From the NCBI GenBank assembly GCA_016928355.1, contig JAFGKW010000040.1, forward strand, positions 1-49,430: a DNA stretch of 49,430 nt, written 5' to 3'. The position numbers and the translations under genes are program-made. Below the pieces are notes generated by a model. It ran no database searches, was not told the DNA's origin, and saw only the letters and a program-made list of their open reading frames with translations. Source of the stretch: Methanomicrobiaceae archaeon (GTDB taxonomy: Archaea > Halobacteriota > Methanomicrobia > Methanomicrobiales > Methanomicrobiaceae). The stretch's first letter is position 1. Each line of letters starts with the position of its first letter. Shown here piece after piece: positions 24,222-31,829 of the stretch.

Positions 24222-25274
24222 ATGTGTGGAATTATAAGCGTCATCGATCGTCTTGGAAACAGCATGAATGGAGAGGCTATCAAGAAGGCACTATCATTGA
24301 TGAATGAAAGAGGAAGCGGAGAAGGTGCAGGATATGCAGTATACGGAGCATACCCGGATTTTGCCGATTATTACGCACTCCACCTGTTCTATGATAACCT
24401 TGTTGAACCAAAGGTTGCAGTAGAAGAACTTCTGGAAAAATGGGGCAAAATAGAACATTCGGAGGAGATCCCTACATACAGTAAAGGCAGGATGTTAAAG
24501 AAACATATCCCGTGGAGGTATTTTTTTAAACCTGACACATCACTCTTTGCCAGCAGCGAATCACTGGAAGAGGATATAATTATCAGCCTCATAACAAGAA
24601 TCAATACCAAAGTCAACGGAGCTCTCGTATATTCATCAGGCAAAAATATCGGAGTATTCAAGGCATCGGGATGGCCGGAAGAGGTTGCAGACTTCTACAG
24701 GATTCAGGACTATGAAGGATATCTCTGGCTTGCACACAACCGCTACCCGACGAATACCTCCGGGTGGTGGGGGGGCGCACATCCCTTCAACCTTCTCGAC
24801 TGGAGTGTAATACACAACGGAGAGATTACATCATACGGAACCAATAAAAGATATCTCGAAAGTTTCGGTTACAAATGCACCATGCTGACAGATACCGAAG
24901 TCGTTGCATATCTTGCAGATCTGCTCGGACGAAGGCATGAACTCCCGCCGGAGATGATGGTCAAAGCCCTGGCACCCCCTTTCTGGGATGAGATCGATGA
25001 GATGTCAGGAAAAGACAGGGACATCTATACCGCACTCAGGATGGCATATGGCCCTGCGATGATGAACGGACCGTTTGCAATTGTGGTTGCAAGACCGGAT
25101 TATATTGCCGGATTCACAGATCGCATCAAATTACGACCCATGGTAGCTGCAGAATCAGGAGACCGGCTGTATATTTCGAGTGAAGAGGCCGCTATACGAA
25201 CAATGGAGCCAAACCTCGAAAATATCTGGATGCCGGATGCAGGAGAACCGGTAATCGGGAGGCTTCGCAGATGA
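24222..25274 (+). CDS. Glutamate synthase, glutamine amidotransferase subunit (class II)
   Basis: This subunit releases ammonia from glutamine for the synthase. The ATG at 24222 gives MCGIISV with the nucleophile Cys at position 2, as class II (Ntn) amidotransferases need once Met is removed; a GTG nine bases upstream would bury it. Other motifs are LWLAHNRYPTNTSGWWGGAHPF-like sequence near residue 173, VIHNGEITSYGTNKRYLE near 200, and YISSEEAAIR near the end. At 350 residues it is the separate amidotransferase protein typical of archaeal split glutamate synthases. It overlaps the FMN subunit start by 4 bp. Confidence 0.92.
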   Translation: MCGIISVIDRLGNSMNGEAIKKALSLMNERGSGEGAGYAVYGAYPDFADYYALHLFYDNLVEPKVAVEELLEKWGKIEHSEEIPTYSKGRMLKKHIPWRYFFKPDTSLFASSESLEEDIIISLITRINTKVNGALVYSSGKNIGVFKASGWPEEVADFYRIQDYEGYLWLAHNRYPTNTSGWWGGAHPFNLLDWSVIHNGEITSYGTNKRYLESFGYKCTMLTDTEVVAYLADLLGRRHELPPEMMVKALAPPFWDEIDEMSGKDRDIYTALRMAYGPAMMNGPFAIVVARPDYIAGFTDRIKLRPMVAAESGDRLYISSEEAAIRTMEPNLENIWMPDAGEPVIGRLRR

Positions 25275-26782
25275 GCACAGGCGCCACACCATCAAAGTAC
25301 AGGATCAAAGTTGACCACGACCAGTGCATGCTTTGTGAGAGATGTATCGACAACTGCTCATACGGCGTCTTCAGGCGGGAAGGCCAGAAGATAGCTGTTG
25401 ATTCGCATAAATGTACAGCCTGCCACAGGTGCATCGCAATGTGCCCAAGAGATGCAATTGAACTGGAAGAGAAGCCGAACGACTACAGGAGCCACCCGGT
25501 ATGGACCCGCGAGGCGAGGGAGGCAATATACAAACAGGCGAATTCAGGACAGATAATCCTCTCAGGCATGGGCAATGCACTCGACTACCCGATAATATTC
25601 GACCGCCTGGTCCTTGATGCCTGCCAGGTTACAAATCCCAGCATAGATCCGTTAAGAGAACCAATGGAGCTCAGGACATATCTGGGAAAGAAACCACGGC
25701 AGATTGTTCTTGATAGAACTAAAAAGGGAGATTACGACCTGAAGACAAAATTATCCCCCAATCTCATGCTGGAGACCCCGGTCATGATAGGCCACATGAG
25801 TTACGGTGCAATTTCACTGAATGCACAACTCTCAATGGCAAAAGCAGTATCAGAACTTGGAACATTCATGGGGACTGGAGAAGGGGGACTGCACAAGGAT
25901 CTCTATCCCTACCAGAACCACATGATAGTGCAGGTGGCATCAGGGAGGTTCGGAGTTGATATAAATTATCTCGAACGGGGATCAGCAATCGAGATAAAGA
26001 TAGGACAGGGAGCAAAACCAGGTATCGGCGGACATCTTCCAGGTGAAAAAGTGGAGGAGGACGTCTCGAAAACAAGGATGATCCCACTTCACAGCGATGC
26101 GATCAGTCCTGCACCACACCACGATATATACAGCATAGAGGACCTTGCACAGCTAGTCAGGAGCTTAAAGGAAGCTACAGAATGGAAGAAGCCCGTATTT
26201 GTCAAGATAGCCGCGGTTCACAATGTTGCAGCAATTGCGGCAGGAATTGCAAGATCCTCAGCTGATGCGGTGGTAATCGACGGGTTCAGAGGAGGAACGG
26301 GAGCTGCACCCAGGGTATTCCGCGACCATGTGGGAATACCAATAGAGGCCGCAATCGCAGCCGTCGATGAAAAACTCAGGCATCAGGGGATAAGAAATGA
26401 AGTCTCGCTTATTGCAAGCGGAGGAATAAGAGACAGTGCCGATCTCACCAAGGCCATCGCACTCGGTGCGGATGCAGTTTATATAGGGACCGCTGCACTT
26501 ATTGCAATGGGCTGCAGGGTCTGCGGCTCATGCTACAGGGGACTGTGCCCCTGGGGAATCGCAACCCAGAGGCCAGAACTTGTAAGCCGGATCAACCCTG
26601 ACGAGGCCTCAAAGAATGTTGCAAACCTTATCAAAGGCTGGACCCTCGAGCTTGCAGAACTAATGGGCGCCGCCGGGATCAACTCACTGGAAAGCCTTAG
26701 AGGAAATCGCGACAGGCTGAGAGGATATATGCTTGATGAAGAGATGATGAAAGTTCTTGATGTTAAGATGATAGGAGCGTGA
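25271..26782 (+). CDS. gltB: Glutamate synthase, FMN/Fe-S synthase subunit (archaeal GltB)
   Basis: The central subunit reductively aminates 2-oxoglutarate on FMN. The 503-residue protein begins with a 2[4Fe-4S] ferredoxin domain (CMLCERCIDNC and CTACHRCIAMCP, about residues 18-60), absent from bacterial GltB, which lets it take electrons from another Fe-S protein. The FMN barrel follows: TPVMIGHMSYGAISLNA, GTGEGGLHKDLYP, KIGQGAKPGIGGHLPG, VVIDGFRGGTGAAPRVF, ALGADAVYIGTAALIAMGC. The cluster motif CRVCGSCYRGLCPWGIA is at about 415-429. It is coupled to its amidotransferase (4-bp overlap) and to the GXGXG subunit. Confidence 0.95.
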   Translation: MSTGATPSKYRIKVDHDQCMLCERCIDNCSYGVFRREGQKIAVDSHKCTACHRCIAMCPRDAIELEEKPNDYRSHPVWTREAREAIYKQANSGQIILSGMGNALDYPIIFDRLVLDACQVTNPSIDPLREPMELRTYLGKKPRQIVLDRTKKGDYDLKTKLSPNLMLETPVMIGHMSYGAISLNAQLSMAKAVSELGTFMGTGEGGLHKDLYPYQNHMIVQVASGRFGVDINYLERGSAIEIKIGQGAKPGIGGHLPGEKVEEDVSKTRMIPLHSDAISPAPHHDIYSIEDLAQLVRSLKEATEWKKPVFVKIAAVHNVAAIAAGIARSSADAVVIDGFRGGTGAAPRVFRDHVGIPIEAAIAAVDEKLRHQGIRNEVSLIASGGIRDSADLTKAIALGADAVYIGTAALIAMGCRVCGSCYRGLCPWGIATQRPELVSRINPDEASKNVANLIKGWTLELAELMGAAGINSLESLRGNRDRLRGYMLDEEMMKVLDVKMIGA

Positions 26783-26786
26783 ATTG

Positions 26787-27530
26787 ATGGAAACAATAAC
26801 AATAGATGCAGCAAATCTCCATTACACCCCCCTAAATATAAAGATAAGGGAACTCATCAGGCAGGGAAAAAAGAGAATCGTTCTCAACAATATATGCGGC
26901 CAGAGGTTTATCGGAAACGGAATAAGAGGAGACGATATTGAGATAGTTATCAACGGAGTTCCCGGAGGCGACCTCGGGATGTTCATGAGTGGTCCAACAC
27001 TGATAGTGCATGGAAACTGCGACCATGCCCCGGGAAATACGATGGACTCCGGAAAGATAGTCATCCACGGAAGTGCAGGCGATGCAACCGCCCACAGCAT
27101 GAGGGGCGGCGAGGTATTTGTCAGGGATGATATAGGATACAGGGGTGGCATCCACATGAAGGAATATCACGGCAAAAGGCCGGTCCTCGTAGTCGGGGGA
27201 AAAGCCGGCTCATTCATTGGAGAATACATGGCAGGAGGGCTGCTTATCGTCCTTGGAATCGACAGGAACACACCTGTCCGTGGGAAAGGAATTGGAAGCG
27301 GGATTCATGGCGGCAAGATCATCATTCGCGGCGATGTTGATGAAAATCTGCTTGGAATCGGAGCAAAAAAAGAGCCGCTTTCCGGTGAAGACATGGAAGA
27401 CCTTGAAAAATACTTAAAAGAATACTGCAGGCTCTTTGAACATGATTTTGAAGACCTCTCCGGGTCTTTCTATACCAAGATAATTCCGGCCAGTTCAAGA
27501 CCGTTTGCAGGAAAATATTGTTGGGAGTGA
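26787..27530 (+). CDS. Glutamate synthase, GXGXG subunit
   Basis: The 247-residue protein is the right-handed beta-helix (GXGXG) domain found at the C terminus of bacterial glutamate synthase and as a separate gene in archaea; it structures the complex. Repeated glycine motifs are visible, such as GNCDHAPGNTMDSGKIVIHG, GDATAHSMRGGEVFVRDDIG, VVGGKAGSFIGEYMAGGLLI and GSGIHGGKIIIRG. The ATG at 26787, nine bases after aggag, is preferred to a TTG at 26784. The gene lies 4 bp after the FMN subunit and 4 bp before the FrhB-like gene. Confidence 0.93.
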   Translation: METITIDAANLHYTPLNIKIRELIRQGKKRIVLNNICGQRFIGNGIRGDDIEIVINGVPGGDLGMFMSGPTLIVHGNCDHAPGNTMDSGKIVIHGSAGDATAHSMRGGEVFVRDDIGYRGGIHMKEYHGKRPVLVVGGKAGSFIGEYMAGGLLIVLGIDRNTPVRGKGIGSGIHGGKIIIRGDVDENLLGIGAKKEPLSGEDMEDLEKYLKEYCRLFEHDFEDLSGSFYTKIIPASSRPFAGKYCWE

Positions 27531-27534
27531 TAAA

Positions 27535-28551
27535 ATGGGACGAAATTTTGAAGATTTGAAGAGAGAAGTATGGGACAGGGGCATCTGTTCGGGGTGCGGT
27601 GCATGCGTGGCAGTATGTCCTGCCGATGCCATCATCTTCAGGAAAGGAAATGATTCCGAAGCACCTGTAAATACCGGATACTGCAAGGACTTAACCGATC
27701 ACGTGGAATGCGGCGCATGCTACTCTGCATGCCCACGTACTGAAGAAGCCGTCTCTGCAAAAAAAATGCTGGGCGATCATATCAGTATAGGTTCTGCAAA
27801 ATCAGGTTTTGAAGTATCCGGAAAACAAAGCGGTGGGGCAATCACCGCCATCCTTGCAAATGCATTTGAAGAAGGGCTGATTGATGCAGTAGTTACAGTA
27901 TCAGAGGATAAGTGGACACATGAACCATTCTCGGCCCTCATCACATCAAAAGAGGCCATAATTTCAACTGCCGGCAGTCGCTATAACTGGTGGGTCCCGA
28001 CACTTGCTGCACTGAAAGAGGCTGTTGTAACAAAAAAATACAACAGGATTGCAGTTGTTGCAACACCCTGCGCAGCACAGGCCTTAAGGAGAATGAAAGA
28101 GAGTGAAAATGACCTCATAAAACCGTTCGGAAATGCAATAAGGCTGATAATCGGCCTCTTCTGCACTGAGACATTTGATTACGGGAAACTGGTCGAAGGT
28201 AAACTAAGATCAGAGCTTGAAATCGAGCCATGGAATATCAGGGGTTTTGATGTGAAAGGCCGGCTTGAAATCAGGATGAACGACGATAAAACAGAATCGA
28301 TATCACTGAAAGATATTGAAGACTGTATCAGGCCCGGATGTATTCACTGTACCGAGTTCACTGCAGTAGATTCGGATATCTCTGCAGGTTCCATCGGAAG
28401 CGGAGAGGGCTTTACTACAATCATTATCAGGAATCAGGAAGGCCAGGGTTTTGTGGACTCTGCAGTCAGGAAAGGCAGACTCATATTTATGAATGAATAT
28501 GACCCCGCATCGATAGAGAAACTTGCTGAAAAGAAATCTAAGAGAAAATGA
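27535..28551 (+). CDS. FrhB-family F420-binding Fe-S flavoprotein, glutamate synthase-linked
   Basis: The 338-residue protein is a member of the F420 hydrogenase/dehydrogenase beta-subunit (FrhB/FdhB/FpoF) family: an N-terminal double ferredoxin motif (CSGCGACVAVCP, C18-C28, and CGACYSACP near 60), QSGGAITAIL, the VATPCAAQALRRM region and FCTETFDYGKL, ending with CIRPGCIHCTEFTAVDSDI. This family binds FAD and F420 and passes hydride-derived electrons to Fe-S clusters. It is the fourth gene of the glutamate synthase operon, in the place of the NADPH-oxidising GltD, so F420H2 is the predicted donor. The ATG at 27535, after gggag, is chosen over an upstream start. A T8 run follows. Confidence 0.9.
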   Translation: MGRNFEDLKREVWDRGICSGCGACVAVCPADAIIFRKGNDSEAPVNTGYCKDLTDHVECGACYSACPRTEEAVSAKKMLGDHISIGSAKSGFEVSGKQSGGAITAILANAFEEGLIDAVVTVSEDKWTHEPFSALITSKEAIISTAGSRYNWWVPTLAALKEAVVTKKYNRIAVVATPCAAQALRRMKESENDLIKPFGNAIRLIIGLFCTETFDYGKLVEGKLRSELEIEPWNIRGFDVKGRLEIRMNDDKTESISLKDIEDCIRPGCIHCTEFTAVDSDISAGSIGSGEGFTTIIIRNQEGQGFVDSAVRKGRLIFMNEYDPASIEKLAEKKSKRK

Positions 28552-28559
28552 TTTTTTTT
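28552..28559 (+). terminator. U-rich terminator of the glutamate synthase operon
   Basis: Eight T follow the stop codon of the FrhB-like gene immediately, a standard archaeal termination signal. The hairpin repeat at 28609 lies 50 bp further on. Confidence 0.6.
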
Positions 28560-28608
28560 CATTGTTGCACCTGATTGAACGATTGAAGAACCTTAGTTTA
28601 GAAAAAGG

Positions 28609-28673
28609 GCATAAGCCCCTTTCGGGGAAGCCCCATGCTGAATTCGCTACGCGAATTTGCGCAATTATGATAA
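28609..28673. repeat. Dispersed hairpin repeat, copy 3
   Basis: gcataagcccctttcgggg, then a perfect stem in aattcgctacgcgaatt and tgcgcaattatgataa. The last 33 bases equal those of the copy at 12361-12424. It lies between the convergent glutamate synthase operon and DUF4405 gene, in a 215-bp gap with no other feature. Confidence 0.8.
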
Positions 28674-28766
28674 CTAGGTCTTCTAGTGAAGAAATTTAAA
28701 ACTAATTCGAGAAATTTTGAAAAATGTTTATACACTTCTTTAAAACCAGAACCATAATTAAAAAAA

Positions 28767-29045
28767 CTACTTTTTAAGATTCCCGATAATATTTCTCATA
28801 AAACGGTAGTGCATCGCAAGATGAACCACCATTAAAATCAAGAAAATAAGGGCCGACCAATCATGAACCAGAACCCACTGCTGGTGGGTAAGCCCTACAA
28901 ATTCACTGACATAAAGAAGATTTTTTCCCTGCCCCCCACTGCCTGTCGGCCAGAACAGGTATAACACCAGTCCCGAACCGGCCATGACCACAAGTGTAAC
29001 AAGCGCCAGCAGATCCACCAGTGCGAGGGACTGTACCTTCTTCAT
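28767..29045 (-). CDS. DUF4405-type small membrane protein (putative haem-binding)
   Basis: The 92-residue protein has two membrane helices (about residues 8-30 and 63-82) joined by a short glycine-rich loop. His residues lie at the membrane faces in LTHQQWVLVHDW and VVHLAMHYRFM, the pattern of the DUF4405/cytochrome b561-like helix pair, where such His residues can hold haem. It begins 5 bp after the stop of the DUF169 gene, so the two form an operon. Electron transfer at the membrane is a guess from these His residues. Confidence 0.7.
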   Translation of the reverse strand: MKKVQSLALVDLLALVTLVVMAGSGLVLYLFWPTGSGGQGKNLLYVSEFVGLTHQQWVLVHDWSALIFLILMVVHLAMHYRFMRNIIGNLKK

Positions 29046-29050
29046 ATGAA

Positions 29051-29779
29051 TTACTTCGAACCGGGAGCACCCACGACTACCGGAAGAGCATCTGCAACAT
29101 CCTGCAGCATCTCTGCCGGAATACCCATGACCATGTATTCATCATCGATTCCGGAGAACTTCCTCGAACCGTCGCATCCAAGTGAGAAGTTCGCTTTCCC
29201 TGTCAGATACGGATATGCACCAGTGTCGGCACAAACAGACTGGATTCCGGCAAATTCCGAAAAAAGCCTTCCGCCACCCTTGTAAAGACAGGCCTGCGCC
29301 AGTTTCAGCATCGATATCGGTTTTGCAATTATTAAAACGACATTAGGATCGAAAGGAGTCTTTTCAAGAGGCGCATACACCGTTGCATAGGTTACCGGCC
29401 TGTCGCTTCCCCCCGGTGCTTCGATGTGGGGCACCCTGCTTATCGTCCTCATACATGCCGCCCAGGAATTGAATTTCCCGAGTTTATAATAGAACTCCCC
29501 GGACTTAAGGGATTCCGATAGTTCCTTTAAACCGAGCGCCCAGGCCCCGCCCATACACTGGTGTTTTTCGGCCGTGGCATAGAATATTTTTCCATCTCTT
29601 GCCGCTATGGAAACCATTCCACAGTGTCTCATCGATTCCCCGATCTCAGTTACACCTTCAGGTATCCCTTCAGGAGATTTGGCAAATTTCAATGCCACAG
29701 GAGATTGTGGGAGTCCAAGGATTTCAACCATATTGCGGGAAATTTCCGCATAATTCATTTCGTTTCTGATCTCTTTCAT
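29051..29779 (-). CDS. DUF169-family protein
   Basis: The protein, about 242 residues from the ATG at 29779, matches the DUF169 family common in methanogens and other anaerobes. It has several conserved-looking Cys in short contexts (RHCGMV, HQCMGGAWALG, AACMRTI, QACLYKGGG, SVCADT, SLGCDGSRKFSG), which could hold a metal or Fe-S cluster, and no membrane segment. The start is uncertain: a TTG at 29806 and an ATG at 29761 are alternatives. The gene precedes a small membrane protein with His pairs; the two may form an electron-transfer pair. No function is known to me for DUF169. Confidence 0.75.
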   Translation of the reverse strand: MKEIRNEMNYAEISRNMVEILGLPQSPVALKFAKSPEGIPEGVTEIGESMRHCGMVSIAARDGKIFYATAEKHQCMGGAWALGLKELSESLKSGEFYYKLGKFNSWAACMRTISRVPHIEAPGGSDRPVTYATVYAPLEKTPFDPNVVLIIAKPISMLKLAQACLYKGGGRLFSEFAGIQSVCADTGAYPYLTGKANFSLGCDGSRKFSGIDDEYMVMGIPAEMLQDVADALPVVVGAPGSK

Positions 29780-29946
29780 TTCAGTCACAATCCATAAGTT
29801 TTGCAATCTTCAATTGCCTGATAAATAACAATGCAGTACCGATGATATAAAAGGTACTATAGCCCAGAATATGACTGGATGAAGGTTAAAAGTATGTATA
29901 ACAACAGTTCAAAGGATTAAAACACCTGCACTCCTTCAAAATCAGG

Positions 29947-30011
29947 TTATAAATACATAGTTTTTTTTTCTTTTCATAAGAATATCTAAAAACAGAATCA
30001 CAGGGAGAGCA
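29947..30011 (+). promoter_or_regulatory. Promoter of the NRD-only NrpR gene
   Basis: TTATAAATA (29947-29955) is a strong archaeal TATA box; transcription would start near 29980. A gggag ribosome-binding sequence (30003-30007) precedes the ATG at 30012. No GGAA-N6-TTCC site is seen. The gap from 29807 holds no other structure. Confidence 0.6.
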
Positions 30012-30758
30012 ATGACCGGACAACTGAAATTTATTAATAACCGGATAGAGGAAAATGCATTAAAAGTGACTTATGACCCCACAGAAAATACAGGGAAGGT
30101 CATCTACAATATTTCCTTAATCAAATCAGAAGACCTCGACTATGCAATAGATATCTACAATGAAGTCTTTCACGCAGGACTATGCCTGGGGGACCGGGTC
30201 AGATTTGCCGAATCCGGAAATACATTTGGAGATTATACCATCCCGGATGGCCATACGGGCATTATTACTATCTGCAGCCTCACCCTGGATGCACTCCTGT
30301 ACAGGAAAGGGGTCCCCCTAAACCCGATAGGGGGCGGACTTGTGGAAGTAATTGATATGACCCCAAGAAGATTCACAGCAATGATAAGGTATGAATCCAC
30401 AACAATCGATCCCATCTCCGTAATGATATCACATGGCTCTACATCGGTACAGGAGGTCATCCATAATGGAAACGGTACAATTACTGCAAACCTGAGGGAA
30501 TGTCACATGGAAGCGGAATCCGGTATATTCGGCGTTCTGGATGACTTAAATGACAACGGCATCACCGGCGTTCTGGACATCGGAGTTCCAAATACTGCCC
30601 TTCTCGGAGTACCGGTTACACCCAACTACATTGGCATAGCAATGGTTGGTGGAACAAATCCTGCTGCCGCAATTATGGAGACTGGAAGATGGGTGGAGAT
30701 AAACTCAATGAAAGGTCTTATCGACATATCCGAATTCGGTTACCTCAGCGATTACTGA
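30012..30758 (+). CDS. NrpR-domain protein without DNA-binding domain (NrpRII-like)
   Basis: NrpR represses nitrogen genes in methanogens and releases DNA when it binds 2-oxoglutarate. This 248-residue protein is a single NrpR regulatory domain (formerly DUF128): DGHTGIITICSLTLDALL, GVPLNPIGGGLVEVIDM, RFTAMIRYESTTIDPISVMI and TANLRECHMEAES near 160. No helix-turn-helix precedes the domain. In Methanosarcina two separate NrpR proteins act together, one with the HTH and one without. It is convergent with, and overlaps by 7 bp, the HTH-bearing partner. It also has its own strong promoter. Confidence 0.88.
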   Translation: MTGQLKFINNRIEENALKVTYDPTENTGKVIYNISLIKSEDLDYAIDIYNEVFHAGLCLGDRVRFAESGNTFGDYTIPDGHTGIITICSLTLDALLYRKGVPLNPIGGGLVEVIDMTPRRFTAMIRYESTTIDPISVMISHGSTSVQEVIHNGNGTITANLRECHMEAESGIFGVLDDLNDNGITGVLDIGVPNTALLGVPVTPNYIGIAMVGGTNPAAAIMETGRWVEINSMKGLIDISEFGYLSDY

Positions 30759-31702
30759 TCAAATGAATTAAAGGGCATATTGCCTGCCCCAATCTCATTT
30801 TTAAGATTAAACCCCTTCTCAACCGCATTCCCAATGAGATTCATGCCGCTGTAAGCTACAAGAGATATCCTGCATGAATCAACGGGAGTGTTCAATACAC
30901 CGCTTCCGGTAGCGACAGGAAACAGGAACCCGCACTCACGCATCAGCCTTGATCCTTCTGTAACCAGTTCTGCTGCATCTTGCGGAACCTGGCGAACATT
31001 GGCAAGAACAGATCCATTCTTCTCAATGCATGCCTGCCCGATGGAGGTATTCTTCGAACTGATGAACAGGGAGAGAGGATCGATTGTCGTCCCCCTGTAA
31101 CCGATAAGATTGGAGAAACCCAGAGGAATTCCATTCTCAACATCGATAACCCCCCCATATGCCATTCGCACGGGAACGCCCATCTTCTGGAGAACACCGT
31201 CCATTGTTATGCTGCATATCGTCAGAAAACCTACGTGGCCGGAAGCGATGCGGGAGTCGGAATCGACCATTTTATATCCTGAAAAAAAGCTGTATCCTGA
31301 TTCGATAACTTCATCAAAGGCCTTTGAAACCCCATCAGCCTGCTCTTCAGGAACAACGGAGAGGTTATACCCCACATTTCCCCGGCCGGTCTCGGGGTTG
31401 AAATCGCTTTTAAATGCGAGTCTTTCAAGACGGGAAATTATAAACCCGGTTCGTTCATCGACAAGCGCCCTTTCAGTCTCAGCAATTCCTTTTGATGTCA
31501 GGAGACGGCCCCTGTTGCCCACCTTTCTTGTAAATCCCATATCATCAAGGTAACTGAGATAATACTGAACGGCCCTGTCGGTCAGGACAAAACCCCTGTC
31601 ACCCATTAGTTCTGAGAGTCTCTTGGCACCGACCGGTTCATGGTGTTCCTTAAGAATTCTGAGAATTTCAATGCATTTTCGTTCAGATCTAATAAAACTC
31701 AT
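30752..31702 (-). CDS. nrpR: Nitrogen repressor NrpR with winged HTH (NrpRI-like)
   Basis: The 316-residue protein has an N-terminal winged helix (about residues 1-70: ECIEILRILKEHHEP-like start, LMGDRGFVLTDRAVQYYLSYL, GNRGRLLTSKGI) and one NrpR domain (HVGFLTICSITMDGVL, GVPVRMAYGGVIDVENG, NLIGYRGTTIDPLSLFI, GSVLANVRQVP). Methanococcus NrpR has two such domains behind one HTH; here the second is supplied by the convergent gene. It should bind GGAA-N6-TTCC sites and respond to 2-oxoglutarate. A palindrome between its TATA box and start suggests autoregulation. glnA lies just upstream on the same strand. Confidence 0.92.
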   Translation of the reverse strand: MSFIRSERKCIEILRILKEHHEPVGAKRLSELMGDRGFVLTDRAVQYYLSYLDDMGFTRKVGNRGRLLTSKGIAETERALVDERTGFIISRLERLAFKSDFNPETGRGNVGYNLSVVPEEQADGVSKAFDEVIESGYSFFSGYKMVDSDSRIASGHVGFLTICSITMDGVLQKMGVPVRMAYGGVIDVENGIPLGFSNLIGYRGTTIDPLSLFISSKNTSIGQACIEKNGSVLANVRQVPQDAAELVTEGSRLMRECGFLFPVATGSGVLNTPVDSCRISLVAYSGMNLIGNAVEKGFNLKNEIGAGNMPFNSFDQ

Positions 31703-31739
31703 TGGAAGCGGCAGTCTCCTATATTTTCTCAGTCAGGAT

Positions 31740-31785
31740 CCTGAATATATGTAATTCAGGAACAATATAGAAAATATAGATTATT
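31740..31785 (-). promoter_or_regulatory. nrpR promoter with inverted repeat
   Basis: On the minus strand a TATA-like tatattttctatatt (31764-31780) precedes a perfect inverted repeat CCTGAAT-atatgta-ATTCAGG (31740-31760), which sits where transcription should start. The neighbouring sequence adds a CAGGATCCTG palindrome (31734-31743). These do not match GGAA-N6-TTCC exactly, though the core has the GGAA/TTCC half (TTCCTGAAT). Confidence 0.45.
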
Positions 31786-31829
31786 ATTGCACTTAACCGC
31801 TTTGATTGGCAGAAGTAATGAAAAAAAAA

